64,000 nt of DNA from JACVRX01 sp963819885 (GCA_963819885.1 CAWFXV010000030.1:186001-250000), one strand, 5' to 3'. Counted from the stretch's first letter, positions 44,716 to 53,252 are shown. The notes: generated by a model not told the origin, from the letters alone. A program made the numbers and translations.

Positions 44716-46344
44716 ATGCGGGCGGCGGAGGCGGTCGGCCGGACCCTTGCCGGTCTCGGCGTTCGGCAGGCGTTCGGCGTCGTGGGCAGCGGGAATTTCG
44801 ATGTCACCAACGCGCTCATCGCCGGTGGCTCCCGCTATGTCGCAGCGCGGCACGAGGGTGGTGCCGCGACGATGGCCGACGCGTATGCGCGGATGAGCGG
44901 AGAGGTCGTAGCGCTCACGTTGCACCAGGGTTGCGGCCTGACGAATGCGATGACCGGGATCACCGAGGCGGCCAAAAGCCGGACCCCGCTGGTCATCCTG
45001 GCCGCCGAGGCAACTGCTCCGACCTCTAACTTCGCAATCGACCAGGCCGCCATGGCCCATGCGGTCGGTGCCGAGGCTGTGCGAGTCTCGTCGGCCGACG
45101 CGGCCGTGGATGAGGCGGCCCGCGCGTTCTTCCTCGCTCGGGACGAGCGCCGAACGGTGTTGATCAACCTGCCGCTCGAGGTGCTGGGAGCCGAGTGCCC
45201 GGCTCCGGCTGAGCGAGCTCGACGTGATCCGCCTGCTGCTGTCGAGCCGGCCGCCGCAGACATCGACGCGCTGGCCGCACTGCTGGCCGGCGCCCGGCGA
45301 CCGGTGCTGATCGCCGGCCGGGGTGCCCGGCACGCTCGGGTCGAGCTGCTCGCATTGGGCGATGCCACCGGAGCCCTGCTCGCGACGTCGGCGGTGGCCA
45401 AGGGCCTGTTCAATGGCAGTCCCTGGTCGCTGGACGTGTCGGGGGGCTTCGCATCTCCGCTGGCGGCCGAGCTGATCGGTGCTGCGGACGTCGTGGTCGC
45501 GTTCGGTTCCACCCTGAACATGTGGACGACCCGCCATGGCCGGCTGATCGGCTCAGCAGCACGAGTTGCGCACGTCGACCTGGAAGCGTCGGCCCTGGGC
45601 CGGCACCAACAGATCGATCTCGGCGTGGTCGGCGACAGCGCGACGACGGCGATGGCAGTCACCGACGCGTTGCGGGGGCGAGTGAACCCTGGCTACCGCG
45701 ACCAGGCGACGCAGGCTCGGATCGCGCAAGAGATTCGGTGGCGGGACGTCCCCTACGAGTCGTGGGACGATGACGGCACTATCGACCCGCGGACGCTCAC
45801 GATCGCGCTCGACGACCTGCTACCGACCGAGCGGGTGGTTGCCGTCGACTCCGGCAACTTCATGGGCTACCCGAGCATGTTCCTGTCCGTGCCCGACGAG
45901 TACGGCTTCTGCTTCACCCAGGCGTTCCAGTCGATCGGGCTGGGCTTGGCCACAGCGATCGGTGCGGCGCTGGCCCAACCGGGCCGGCTGCCGGTCGCTG
46001 CGCTCGGCGACGGCGGGGCGCTCATGGCAGCGGCCGAGCTCGACACCGTGCGCCGCCTCGGGCTCCCGATGGTCGTGATCGTCTACAACGACGCCGCTTA
46101 CGGTGCCGAGGTACACCACTTCGCCGAAGGCCAGCCACTGGACACGGTGACGTTCCCGGACACCGACATCGCGGCGATCGGCATCGGCTACGGCCTCGAC
46201 GGAACGACCGTGCGCGACATTCGAGACCTCGTAGCAGTCCGGCGGTGGCTCAACGGCCCGCGTGACCGGGGTCTGGTCGTCGATGCGAAGGTCGCAGCGC
46301 CGCGTGGCTCGTGGTGGCTGGAGGAGGCATTCCGCGGCCACTGA
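44716..46344 (+). CDS. Thiamine diphosphate-dependent enzyme (decarboxylase/lyase type)
   Basis: 542 residues with the three TPP-enzyme domains. Pyr domain with the activating Glu47 in AARHEGGAATMADAYAR, central domain (about 185-320), and PP domain with the metal motif GDGGALMAAAELDT ending VVIVYNDAAYGAE. Related families are benzoylformate decarboxylase, acetolactate synthase and cyclohexane-1,2-dione hydrolase. In this operon it could decarboxylate isatinate (2-aminophenylglyoxylate) or cut a ring C-C bond. ATG 44716 lies 5 nt after the cyclase stop without a clear Shine-Dalgarno, so translation is probably coupled. Confidence 0.85.
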   Translation: MRAAEAVGRTLAGLGVRQAFGVVGSGNFDVTNALIAGGSRYVAARHEGGAATMADAYARMSGEVVALTLHQGCGLTNAMTGITEAAKSRTPLVILAAEATAPTSNFAIDQAAMAHAVGAEAVRVSSADAAVDEAARAFFLARDERRTVLINLPLEVLGAECPAPAERARRDPPAAVEPAAADIDALAALLAGARRPVLIAGRGARHARVELLALGDATGALLATSAVAKGLFNGSPWSLDVSGGFASPLAAELIGAADVVVAFGSTLNMWTTRHGRLIGSAARVAHVDLEASALGRHQQIDLGVVGDSATTAMAVTDALRGRVNPGYRDQATQARIAQEIRWRDVPYESWDDDGTIDPRTLTIALDDLLPTERVVAVDSGNFMGYPSMFLSVPDEYGFCFTQAFQSIGLGLATAIGAALAQPGRLPVAALGDGGALMAAAELDTVRRLGLPMVVIVYNDAAYGAEVHHFAEGQPLDTVTFPDTDIAAIGIGYGLDGTTVRDIRDLVAVRRWLNGPRDRGLVVDAKVAAPRGSWWLEEAFRGH

Positions 46345-46517
46345 GGCCTGCGACACGTGCCAAATCGTTACCTCGTTCGGGTCGGCTCGGACCGTCCGCT
46401 CCGGTACCGTACCGGTGTTTTGGGGGGATCGATTCAGCCGGAGAAGCCAGTCGAGACGCCCTTGGCCACCACCGCCTCTGCCGGTTCGTGGGCGGAACAC
46501 CAATCAGGAGGAAACCG

Positions 46518-47267
46518 GTGAAACGCATGAAGTTGTCCCGCCGGCTGCCGGTGTGGGGAGCCGCCGCCACGGCGGGAGTCGTCGTGGCCGTGCTGACGGG
46601 CGCCCTGCCGTCCGCAGCCGATCCGCAGGGCAACAACGGGACGATCAAGATCGATAATGTGGCGTTCGACGACCATCCGAACAACGAGCCGCATGTCGGC
46701 TGCGTGTTCCAGGTCGACTTCTACGGCTTCGACGAGGGCGACTTCTTCGCCGAAGTGATCTTCGAAGCCCATCCGCCGACGACGCGTGCCGGCGGCAACC
46801 AGGTTCTGTTGACCGACAACGTCTTCATCGGCGAGGACTCCAACGCAGGTGGCGGCAGCACAGCCGGCCTCGATGCCTCCGAGACCTACACGCTGAGCTT
46901 CGCCGGCATCACCCCGCACCCGAAGCAAGGTTTCCACGTCAAGCTCACCATCCACGCGGATGACCCGGAAGGCGGAGCCGACGTCAAGCACAAGGTGTTC
47001 TGGGTGCAGGACTGCCCGAAACCGCCGCCCCCGAAGAACGGCGAGGGCAACGGGCACGAGAACGGAGACAACGGAAAGGACAATGGCGAGGAGAACGGGG
47101 TCAAGGAATCCGCTGACACGCCGGTACCGGTTCCCACCGCGGTGCCCGCTGGTTCGGACTCCGCCGGCGAGGGTTCCGCTGCGCCGCTCGGCCTGATCCT
47201 TGCCGGCAGTACGGCGTTGGCCGGAACCGCGCTGGTTGCTCGTCGCCGATTCCTGCATGACTCCTGA
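46518..47267 (+). CDS. Exported surface protein with C-terminal membrane anchor, no LPxTG seen
   Basis: 249 residues. Signal peptide about 1-35 (RRLPVWGAAATAGVVVAVLTG, SAA). A folded domain of about 130 residues (IKIDNVAFDDHPNNEPHVGC to KVFWVQDCPKPPPP) has two Cys that could pair. Then an Asn/Gly/Glu/Lys-rich spacer (NGEGNGHENGDNGKDNGEEN) and a Val/Pro segment, and a C-terminal hydrophobic stretch with ARRR tail. The layout is that of a sortase substrate, but the LPxTG position holds SAGEGSAAPLG. AGGAGG 6 nt before GTG 46518. Overlaps the sortase gene by 11 nt. Confidence 0.75.
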   Translation: MKRMKLSRRLPVWGAAATAGVVVAVLTGALPSAADPQGNNGTIKIDNVAFDDHPNNEPHVGCVFQVDFYGFDEGDFFAEVIFEAHPPTTRAGGNQVLLTDNVFIGEDSNAGGGSTAGLDASETYTLSFAGITPHPKQGFHVKLTIHADDPEGGADVKHKVFWVQDCPKPPPPKNGEGNGHENGDNGKDNGEENGVKESADTPVPVPTAVPAGSDSAGEGSAAPLGLILAGSTALAGTALVARRRFLHDS

Positions 47268-47922
47268 TCCGACCGACCGCCCGCTTCGCACGGCAACCCG
47301 AGGGCTGGCCCGGTTCTTTACCGGGCTGGCCCTCGTGGCCGTCGCGGCCTGCGGCTCCGGCGATGACGACGTCTCCGGGACGGGCTCAGGTCCCGATACA
47401 CCTTCGGTGTCCACGACCGCGGCCACTGCGTCCACGCAGCCAACCGGGGTCTCCCCCGAGCCGACCGCGATTCCAGCGACACCCATCGCCGGCCCGTACA
47501 CATTGCGGATCCCGCGAATCGGCGTGGCCGCGCCAGTCGTAGCCATCCAGAGCAACGAGGACCGGGTACTCGAGCCGCCGCGAGATCCCAGCGTCGCCGG
47601 ATGGTGGAGCGACGGTGCCGCTCCGGGTGAGCTGGAAGGATCGGCGGTTCTCGTCGGACATACCGTGCGCAACAACGGCGGCGGCGTCTTCGACGAGGTA
47701 GGCGGCTTGCGCGGCGGCGACGCCATCGAGGTCGTGGGCTCAGACGCTGCGCTGACATACCACGTCCAGTCCGTCGAGGTGCTGTCCAAGGAGGAAGTGG
47801 CTCGCGATGCGGAGCAGATCTTCACCCAGGCCGGGCCCGGCCGGCTGGTGATCATCACTTGTGACGATTGGGACGGCGCGGTCTGGCGCTCCAACATCGT
47901 GACGATCGCGGCACCCGCCTGA
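47257..47922 (+). CDS. Class E/F-type sortase with lipoprotein signal
   Basis: 221-residue sortase. The signal ends in a lipobox (VAVAAC, Cys32), so the enzyme is likely lipid-anchored rather than held by a helix. Catalytic residues: His135 in VLVGHTVRN, Cys202 in IITCDDWDG and Arg211 in AVWRSNIV. Between them is the usual GWWSDGAAPGE start of the beta-barrel. It is cotranscribed with the surface protein upstream, which is the likely client or partner. ATG 47257. Confidence 0.87.
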   Translation: MTPDPTDRPLRTATRGLARFFTGLALVAVAACGSGDDDVSGTGSGPDTPSVSTTAATASTQPTGVSPEPTAIPATPIAGPYTLRIPRIGVAAPVVAIQSNEDRVLEPPRDPSVAGWWSDGAAPGELEGSAVLVGHTVRNNGGGVFDEVGGLRGGDAIEVVGSDAALTYHVQSVEVLSKEEVARDAEQIFTQAGPGRLVIITCDDWDGAVWRSNIVTIAAPA

Positions 47923-48045
47923 GAGGGCCGGGTGGCGACCACTTCCTGACCAAGGTCTCGCCGCGGTCGTTCTCAGCGGACATATGGACGAGTACGTTTC
48001 GACCGAAGGTCATCCCCGGCAAGCGGCACGAAGTAGGAGGACGAC

Positions 48046-48438
48046 ATGAGTGCGTTCACCGTCGGGTTCGACAACCAGCCCGGTGAGTTGGCCCGACTGT
48101 GTGAGGCGATGGCCGCCCGCGGCGTGAACATCGTCATCTGTGGCGCCGCACATGGCGACGCCGGGACGGTCGCGTTCATTGCCGACGACGAGATGGCGGC
48201 CCGCACGGCCCTCGAGGGCGCTGAGATCGAGTTCGAGGAGCACCAAGCGCTGACCGTCCGCATGGACAACGTGCCGGGTGCGGGCGCAACGACCTTCCGA
48301 AGGCTCGCCGACGCCGGCGTCAATGTCGACCTGCTGCTGCCGGTCCAGGTTTCAGCCGACGAGTTCCTGGCCGTGATCTGCGCCGACGATCTGGACGCAG
48401 CCGCGAGTGTGCTTGGCGATCAGGTCGTCACCAACTGA
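48046..48438 (+). CDS. ACT-domain protein
   Basis: 130 residues made of two ACT-like repeats (FTVGFDNQPGELARLCEAMA and LTVRMDNVPGAGATTFRRLA). ACT domains bind amino acids and control metabolism. No catalytic domain is attached, so it is a free regulatory or sensor protein. GGAGG 5-6 nt before ATG 48046. Ligand unknown. Confidence 0.8.
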   Translation: MSAFTVGFDNQPGELARLCEAMAARGVNIVICGAAHGDAGTVAFIADDEMAARTALEGAEIEFEEHQALTVRMDNVPGAGATTFRRLADAGVNVDLLLPVQVSADEFLAVICADDLDAAASVLGDQVVTN

Positions 48439-48497
48439 CCTGTGACAGGTATCGCCCGCTGACCCACGCGGTCACCCCGCGGGTAGCCTCAGATTCG

Positions 48498-48872
48498 ATG
48501 GAGGAGAACAAGGCACGCCGAGTAGTCGACGCCCTACGCGACCGTGGCACTGACGCTGAGCTGGCTCGCGTCGGTGTTTATCAGTTCGGGGTCAGCGTCA
48601 AGCTCCCAGACGGTCGTGAAGCGACGTGGGACTCCGACGGCACTGCCGCGCTCGAAGCTCAGGTGATGCGCAACGGCGTCCTGGTCGGGTACGTCCCCGC
48701 CATCGAGGGCTCCGACGACTACTCCGAGGAGCAGATCATCGACGCGATCCGTCGAACCGACTACGACCGGCCGATCGCATTGCAGCGGCCGACGGCACCT
48801 GCTCCAGCACCGCCGCTGCCCCGAAAGGGCGGGCTCTTTCGGCGGTTCATGGACGGGTTCCGATACCGCTAG
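48498..48872 (+). CDS. Hypothetical protein, 124 residues
   Basis: Not recognised. The N-terminal 85 residues look folded (RVVDALRDRGTDAELARVGV, then VSVKLPDGREATWDSDG), the middle is Ala/Pro-rich, and the end is basic (PRKGGLFRRFMDGFRYR), possibly for membrane or nucleic-acid contact. Normal high-GC codon use with strong third-position bias. It follows the ACT gene by 59 nt and may be cotranscribed. Confidence 0.65.
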   Translation: MEENKARRVVDALRDRGTDAELARVGVYQFGVSVKLPDGREATWDSDGTAALEAQVMRNGVLVGYVPAIEGSDDYSEEQIIDAIRRTDYDRPIALQRPTAPAPAPPLPRKGGLFRRFMDGFRYR

Positions 48873-48935
48873 GGCAGGCGTCCCGCACCCCGAGGACCGC
48901 CGAGCGAGACATGATCAACATGTGGAGAAAGCCCG

Positions 48936-49319
48936 TCAGGAGCGCTTGTACTCCTGGACTGCCCATCCGTTGCCGTCTGGGTCGTCGAAGAAGAGGAATC
49001 GTGAGCCAGGTGTGCCCTCGGGACCGAGCTGCTGCACATCGCCCACACTGACGCCTCGGCCGGCAAGCATTTCCCGCACCGCGTCGACGTCCTCGACGAC
49101 AAGCTGGACCCCTTTGACCGAGCCTGGCTCACCGAGCGGCAGGCCCTCGCCGATCACGACCGAGCAGGCGGAGCCGGGCGGTGTCATCTGCACGACGCGC
49201 ATGCCGTCGCCGGGACGAACGTCGTGGTCGAGGATGAAGCCGACCTGCTCGGTGTAGAACACCTTCGCGGCATCGACGTCGGAGACGGGGATGGGGACGA
49301 CCTCGAGCTTGAGATCCAT
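48936..49319 (-). CDS. Glyoxalase/VOC-family protein
   Basis: 127-residue single VOC unit pair (KLEVVPIPVSDVDAAKVFYT to FLFFDDPDGNGWAVQEYK). The last segment and the first are as in bleomycin-resistance/lactoylglutathione lyase relatives, but the metal set is incomplete in the parts I can assign. ATG 49319 has no strong Shine-Dalgarno. Function open. Confidence 0.82.
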   Translation of the reverse strand: MDLKLEVVPIPVSDVDAAKVFYTEQVGFILDHDVRPGDGMRVVQMTPPGSACSVVIGEGLPLGEPGSVKGVQLVVEDVDAVREMLAGRGVSVGDVQQLGPEGTPGSRFLFFDDPDGNGWAVQEYKRS

Positions 49320-49403
49320 GCTGGGTCCTTTCGGCCTCAGGGGAAGGATGCGGTCGACGATGCGTACCTATCGACGCCGACACTGTATGACGCGGCGAGC
49401 CGA

Positions 49404-50234
49404 TCACATGTGGTCGGAACGACGCGTTCCGGGATCGGCCGGGCCAGCAGCATCGGTACCGGACAGCACAGCCCGCACGCTGCGTTCGGCTTCCAGCAGA
49501 CCCTCGCGCAGGCTGTCCAGATCTGCTGTCACCGACTGAAGGTCCTCGGTTGTCGTGTCGATCCTGTCCCCCGACTCGTAGAGCGCGTCGATCTCGCCAA
49601 CCCGAACGGCCAGCCCTTCGATTCCGACGGCGGTCGCTCGCATCCGCTCCAGCATGAGGGCACGCTGCTGCCCGAGCCGCTCTATGCTCGCGAGCTGGGT
49701 CCGCAAACCGTCTCGGGTGCGGCGGCGCTCCTCGACCAGCTCCTGGCCCGGTGCGGTGTCGTCGGCGAGTGCCTGCTCCACGTCGGCCAGTTCGGCTCGC
49801 ACCGCCGGGCCGTCGAAACCGTCGAGCATCTCGGCGAGCCGGTCGACCTGAGTGCCGGTATGGCCGAGTGCGTCAAGCATGTCCCTCGCCTTGACATCGA
49901 CGTCGCCTGACAGGTCCGCGGCGGCTTCCCCGAGCGATTTCCTAGCCTGCTCGAGCCGAGCGACCGCAGCCCCGGCCCGGGCGAGGTACATGGCGGCGCG
50001 CTCATCGCGGACCTGGGCATGCGGCGGCGGTCGATCGGGAGCGATCGCAGAATGGCGCGCCTGCCGGTAGCGCTGGCTGGTGTCCACCGCCGCCCCGGTC
50101 ACAAGCACCGCCCCCGCGGCCAGCGCGGCGAACCACACCGGCACTTGCCCGGTCGCCATCAGCACCGCCGCCGCGAACACCGCAAACAACCACAGCCAGC
50201 GGTTGGCCAGCGCGGAGAGGAAGACCCAGCCCAT
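49404..50234 (-). CDS. Membrane protein with long coiled coil
   Basis: 276 residues. Two membrane segments near the N-terminus (residues 5-25, WLWLFAVFAAAVLMATG, and about 32-48, WFAALAAGAVLVTGAAV). The rest is charged and helical: ARLEQARKSLGEAAADL, then about 130 residues of heptad-like pattern to the C-terminus. No known domain. Its stop-start region is 10 nt from the solute-binding/VWA gene on the same strand, so they probably form a functional pair. Confidence 0.7.
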   Translation of the reverse strand: MGWVFLSALANRWLWLFAVFAAAVLMATGQVPVWFAALAAGAVLVTGAAVDTSQRYRQARHSAIAPDRPPPHAQVRDERAAMYLARAGAAVARLEQARKSLGEAAADLSGDVDVKARDMLDALGHTGTQVDRLAEMLDGFDGPAVRAELADVEQALADDTAPGQELVEERRRTRDGLRTQLASIERLGQQRALMLERMRATAVGIEGLAVRVGEIDALYESGDRIDTTTEDLQSVTADLDSLREGLLEAERSVRAVLSGTDAAGPADPGTRRSDHM

Positions 50235-50244
50235 CGCAGACCGC

Positions 50245-52089
50245 CTAGAAGTTGCTGATGACGTCGATCATGACCTTGTCGATCGTCGCCGCATCGGACG
50301 CGTCGTACGAGCGTGCCCGCGAGGCGGACGCAATGTCTGTCAGCGTCTCCTGGTCGGCGTCCTCTCCGTAGCCGATCGTGAAGACGCGGACTCCGGTCTC
50401 AGTGCCTTCCGTCTCCAGTTGGCGTAATACGGCATCGAGGTCGTTGTCAGCATGCTCGTTGACGCCGTCGGTCAGCATGACCACAGCATTGATTGCACCA
50501 GGCTCGGCCGCGCCCTCCGCTTGTGCATGGGCGGCCTTCGTCGTCGCATACAAAGCCGTACCGCCGTCCGGAACCAATCTCTCGACCGTCGACTCGATGC
50601 GGTCGATCACGTCGTCGCGCGGTCCCACCGCCACCAGCTCGGTCCACGGATCGACCCCTCCCTGGGCCGGCTCGGACGAGAACACCCACAGCCCCAAGGC
50701 GTCCTGGGAGGCGAAAGCGTCGAGCGAACCGATCGTGGCCTGCTGCGCCAGCTCCAGGCGGCTCGCTCCGGTGCCGTCGACAGTGGCACCCATCGAGCCG
50801 GAGACGTCGATGACGAGCAGAACGCGAGCGGGCTTACGGTATTCCTCCCAAGCATCTCGGACGGCCGCAAGGACCTCGGCGGTCGGCGTGCCCAGGACCG
50901 CGGCCGGCTGCTCGGCCAGAATCCCGTTGTCCGGCGTGGCCAATGGTCCGGTGCGACCGTCGGCGGTTCGGAACCCGACTTCGGCGAAGCGCTGTTGCTG
51001 CTCGTCCTCGAGTAGCCAGGCCAACAAGTCGGCGGACACCGCCGCCTTGCTCTCGTCGACCCACTCGGCCTGCAGGGTCACCCACGGGCTGTCGGAGAGC
51101 AGCGTCCCCTCCTCCGGGTAGACCGCGACCAGCGGAGTCTGCGGCGGCGTGAGGTCGGTGACTTCCGGATCAGCGGCCGGGTTGCCCGCGTTGTAGTCGA
51201 GGACACTCTTCTCCTCGACCGTGACGGCCGAGACGTAAGTGAGTCCTTGACCTTCGGCGTCGGCCTTCAGCAAGTTGTCGAGGAACGTCAGCGTCGTGTC
51301 GCCGTAGTGGACGACGGTGCTCTCGAGCCCACGCACGTACTCGGCGGTGGCTGGATCCTGCACTTGGGCCACGGTGAGGTCGCTGGCGACTCCGGTTGCG
51401 GCGAAGAAAGCACCGACCGTGGCGTGCAGACCGCTGGTTGACAGGTTGGGATTGGTCTTACCGAGTTTGAACGCCCCCCACTCCGGGTGCCCGAGGGATC
51501 CCCACCCCTGCGGGTCGTCGGCCAGGGTCAACAGGTCGCCCCAACCAAGGGCGGCATCCGGCCAACCGAGCGCCTCGGCCATCGGGCGGGGCATGGCTAT
51601 GACAAGCGGCGAGGACACGATCGACGCGCTCTCGGCCGGGAAGATGTCGGGCTGGTCCGCCTCGCGAGCGTCCAGCCGCGCGATCTCTACCCAGGCGCTG
51701 GACGCCGGGCTCCAGACGTCGGGCCGCGGGCCGTCGACGGCCTCGTCCCAACCGCGCGCAAGCGCGTCGGCCGCGGCGCCGGAGGACGGCCGGGTCACCT
51801 CCACCCAGGAGCACGACCCGGCCACTTCCCGGTTGGCCGCGTTGTACTCGCCCGCCAACGTACTCACGATCGCGTGCTTCTCCGGTGAGGAGGCGACGAC
51901 GAGCTGCGTACAGTCCTCCCGATCGGCGGGCGCGGGCGCTCCCTCGGCAGCGCCGCCGCCTGGTGCGGTGTCATCGCCCCGGCCGACGAACCAGTAGACA
52001 CCTCCGACAATCAACGCCAGTGCCACGGCGATTGCGACGAATGCCCCACCGGTCCTGCGAGCCGGGCCGTCCGGCTTCCCGTACGCCAC
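50245..52089 (-). CDS. Solute-binding and VWA-domain membrane protein
   Basis: 614 residues. One membrane anchor near residue 15-35 (AFVAIAVALALIVGGVYWFV), then a periplasmic-binding-protein-like domain (about 60-410: LVVASSPEKHAIVSTLAGEY, VWSPASSAWVEIA) and a C-terminal von Willebrand A domain with MIDAS motif DVSGSMG and the distal TDG in MLTDGVNEHAD. GTG 52089 is preferred over ATG 52104 because GGAGGG lies 7 nt before it. The combination occurs in actinobacteria but has no agreed function; next to a coiled-coil membrane protein it may form an envelope complex. Confidence 0.82.
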   Translation of the reverse strand: MAYGKPDGPARRTGGAFVAIAVALALIVGGVYWFVGRGDDTAPGGGAAEGAPAPADREDCTQLVVASSPEKHAIVSTLAGEYNAANREVAGSCSWVEVTRPSSGAAADALARGWDEAVDGPRPDVWSPASSAWVEIARLDAREADQPDIFPAESASIVSSPLVIAMPRPMAEALGWPDAALGWGDLLTLADDPQGWGSLGHPEWGAFKLGKTNPNLSTSGLHATVGAFFAATGVASDLTVAQVQDPATAEYVRGLESTVVHYGDTTLTFLDNLLKADAEGQGLTYVSAVTVEEKSVLDYNAGNPAADPEVTDLTPPQTPLVAVYPEEGTLLSDSPWVTLQAEWVDESKAAVSADLLAWLLEDEQQQRFAEVGFRTADGRTGPLATPDNGILAEQPAAVLGTPTAEVLAAVRDAWEEYRKPARVLLVIDVSGSMGATVDGTGASRLELAQQATIGSLDAFASQDALGLWVFSSEPAQGGVDPWTELVAVGPRDDVIDRIESTVERLVPDGGTALYATTKAAHAQAEGAAEPGAINAVVMLTDGVNEHADNDLDAVLRQLETEGTETGVRVFTIGYGEDADQETLTDIASASRARSYDASDAATIDKVMIDVISNF

Positions 52090-52202
52090 CCCCCCACCCT
52101 CCATCCCACCCTGTCGCGCCGGTGATAAAACCGGCGGCTGCTAGCACGGACGGTAGTCGCCTCGCCGCTGCACCGCCTGCGCCCTCTCCGGTTCTCCCAG
52201 GT

Positions 52203-52284
52203 GATCGCGGAACATTTCACTGCCAGGGCGTGGATTTCTTTCCGCGATCCCTCCAACTAGCCCATTCGGCTCTCGGGCAGTGAA
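52203..52284. repeat. Two interlocking stems upstream of the VWA gene
   Basis: Stem A: GATCGCGGAA 52203-52212 with TTCCGCGATC 52240-52249. Stem B: TTCACTGCC 52216-52224 with GGCAGTGAA 52276-52284, extendable through a G-U pair. The order A-B-A'-B' is that of a pseudoknot. Located about 115-195 nt before the VWA gene start, on its 5' side. It may be an RNA structure, a protein site or remnants of a repeat. Confidence 0.4.
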
Positions 52285-52328
52285 GTGCCGCAAGTACAGC
52301 GGGGATTCGTGACTCGACCGGCACGGAT

Positions 52329-52838
52329 CTTACCCGGCTGGGTAGCCGGAGCAGGTCTGGCGGTAGGGCGCGAGGTCAGTGAGATAGAAATCCCATTCCG
52401 CCCGGGCGAGATTGCGGCCGGCGAGCTCACAAGCGCCGTCCATCCAACGGTCCGGATTCAGGTCCCACATCACCAAGCCCTGCTCCGTGGCGACGGCGGC
52501 CTCCAGGGCGTCGCGACGGATGGCGACAGCGCCGCTTTCTCCGTCGGCGGGAAGCTCGTCGCCAAGCTGGTGCGCGAAGCGATGTCATAGAAGCGCAGAG
52601 CTCGGTCCTCGCCAAGGACCACCAGTCGCCGGCCGTCGGCGCTGAGAGCCATCGACCTTGCCGGACCCGTGATGGGTGGAAGAGGCGCTCCGACGGCCGT
52701 CAGCGAGCCGGGATCGAGAACCGCTAGTCGCCCGTCCAGAGAGCCAGCCACCACAGTGTCGCCCGCCGCCGTCAGGAGGTTGTAACCCGGGATCGCCTCT
52801 CCGAGCGGTTCACCCGTGCCAGGGTCGCGTCGTTGCAA
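52329..52838 (-). pseudogene. C-terminal remnant of a WD40-repeat protein
   Basis: About 170 residues. The main frame shows a beta-propeller blade pattern (GDTVVAGSLDGRLAVLDPGS, then MALSADGRRLVVLGEDRALR, FYDIASRTS). At about 52563-52575 the sense moves to another frame (LGDELPADGESGAVAIRRDA, QGLVMWDLNPDRWMDGACEL, AGRNLARAEW) and ends TAA at 52329-52331. This end is typical of actinobacterial proteins with an N-terminal NTPase and C-terminal propeller. The 5' portion is missing at 52838. Confidence 0.7.
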
Positions 52839-53118
52839 CAGGCCACACCTTCTACTCGATCGAGGCGTTCTTCCCCTCGGTCTGCCGCCACGTCACTGCT
52901 GCGCTGGGCGCCACGGCGCCACCGACGACGACCTGTTCCACTGGGCGCTGCACGGGGAACTGGACGTCGAGCACGCCGCCGAGTGGCTGAACGGCATCAA
53001 GGTCGCCGGGCTGGACGACGAGGCCCACGCCCGGATCGCCGCCGGCGTGGTCCTACACGTCCAGGTGCGAAGCACGCTGTTCCAGACGTTGGCGAACCAG
53101 ATCCAAGCGCCTCGATGA
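52833..53118 (+). pseudogene. Fragment of a helical (heme-oxygenase-like) protein
   Basis: The sense starts at 52836 without a start codon (ATGHTFYSIEAFFPSVCRHV), loses frame near 52900-52925, and resumes as ATDDDLFHWALHGELDVEHA, then AEWLNGIKVAGLDDEAHARI and FQTLANQI before TGA 53118. The spaced His/Asp/Glu residues (HWALHGELDVEH) suggest a dimetal or heme-oxygenase-like helical protein, but I cannot name the family. It lacks its 5' end. Confidence 0.5.
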
Positions 53119-53252
53119 CAGGCCGGCGCATCAGGGTCGCCGGAGCCGCGATCGTCGCCGCAGCCTGGGCCGTGCTCGGGGCACCCAGGCTGGCCGCATA
53201 GCCGGCGAGGAGCAGAAGCCCGATCAGGGCAGCCGAGCCAGACGTCCAACGG

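Larger units (their letters stand above)
52090..53252. other. Degenerate region between the VWA gene and glnD
   Basis: No intact gene in about 1.16 kb. It contains overlapping inverted repeats (52203-52284), the 3' end of a WD40-type gene (-), a helical-protein fragment (+), and, at 52997-53278 (-), an open frame that starts with a hydrophobic stretch (SAALIGLLLLAGYAASLGA) and then loses sense over the plus-strand fragment. The two fragments both break at about 52836, as if joined by a rearrangement. Confidence 0.6.

Noticed and set aside
47130..47170. LPxTG sorting signal in the surface protein
   Set aside because: The segment before the hydrophobic tail reads SAGEGSAAPLG; no LPxTG or close variant is present.
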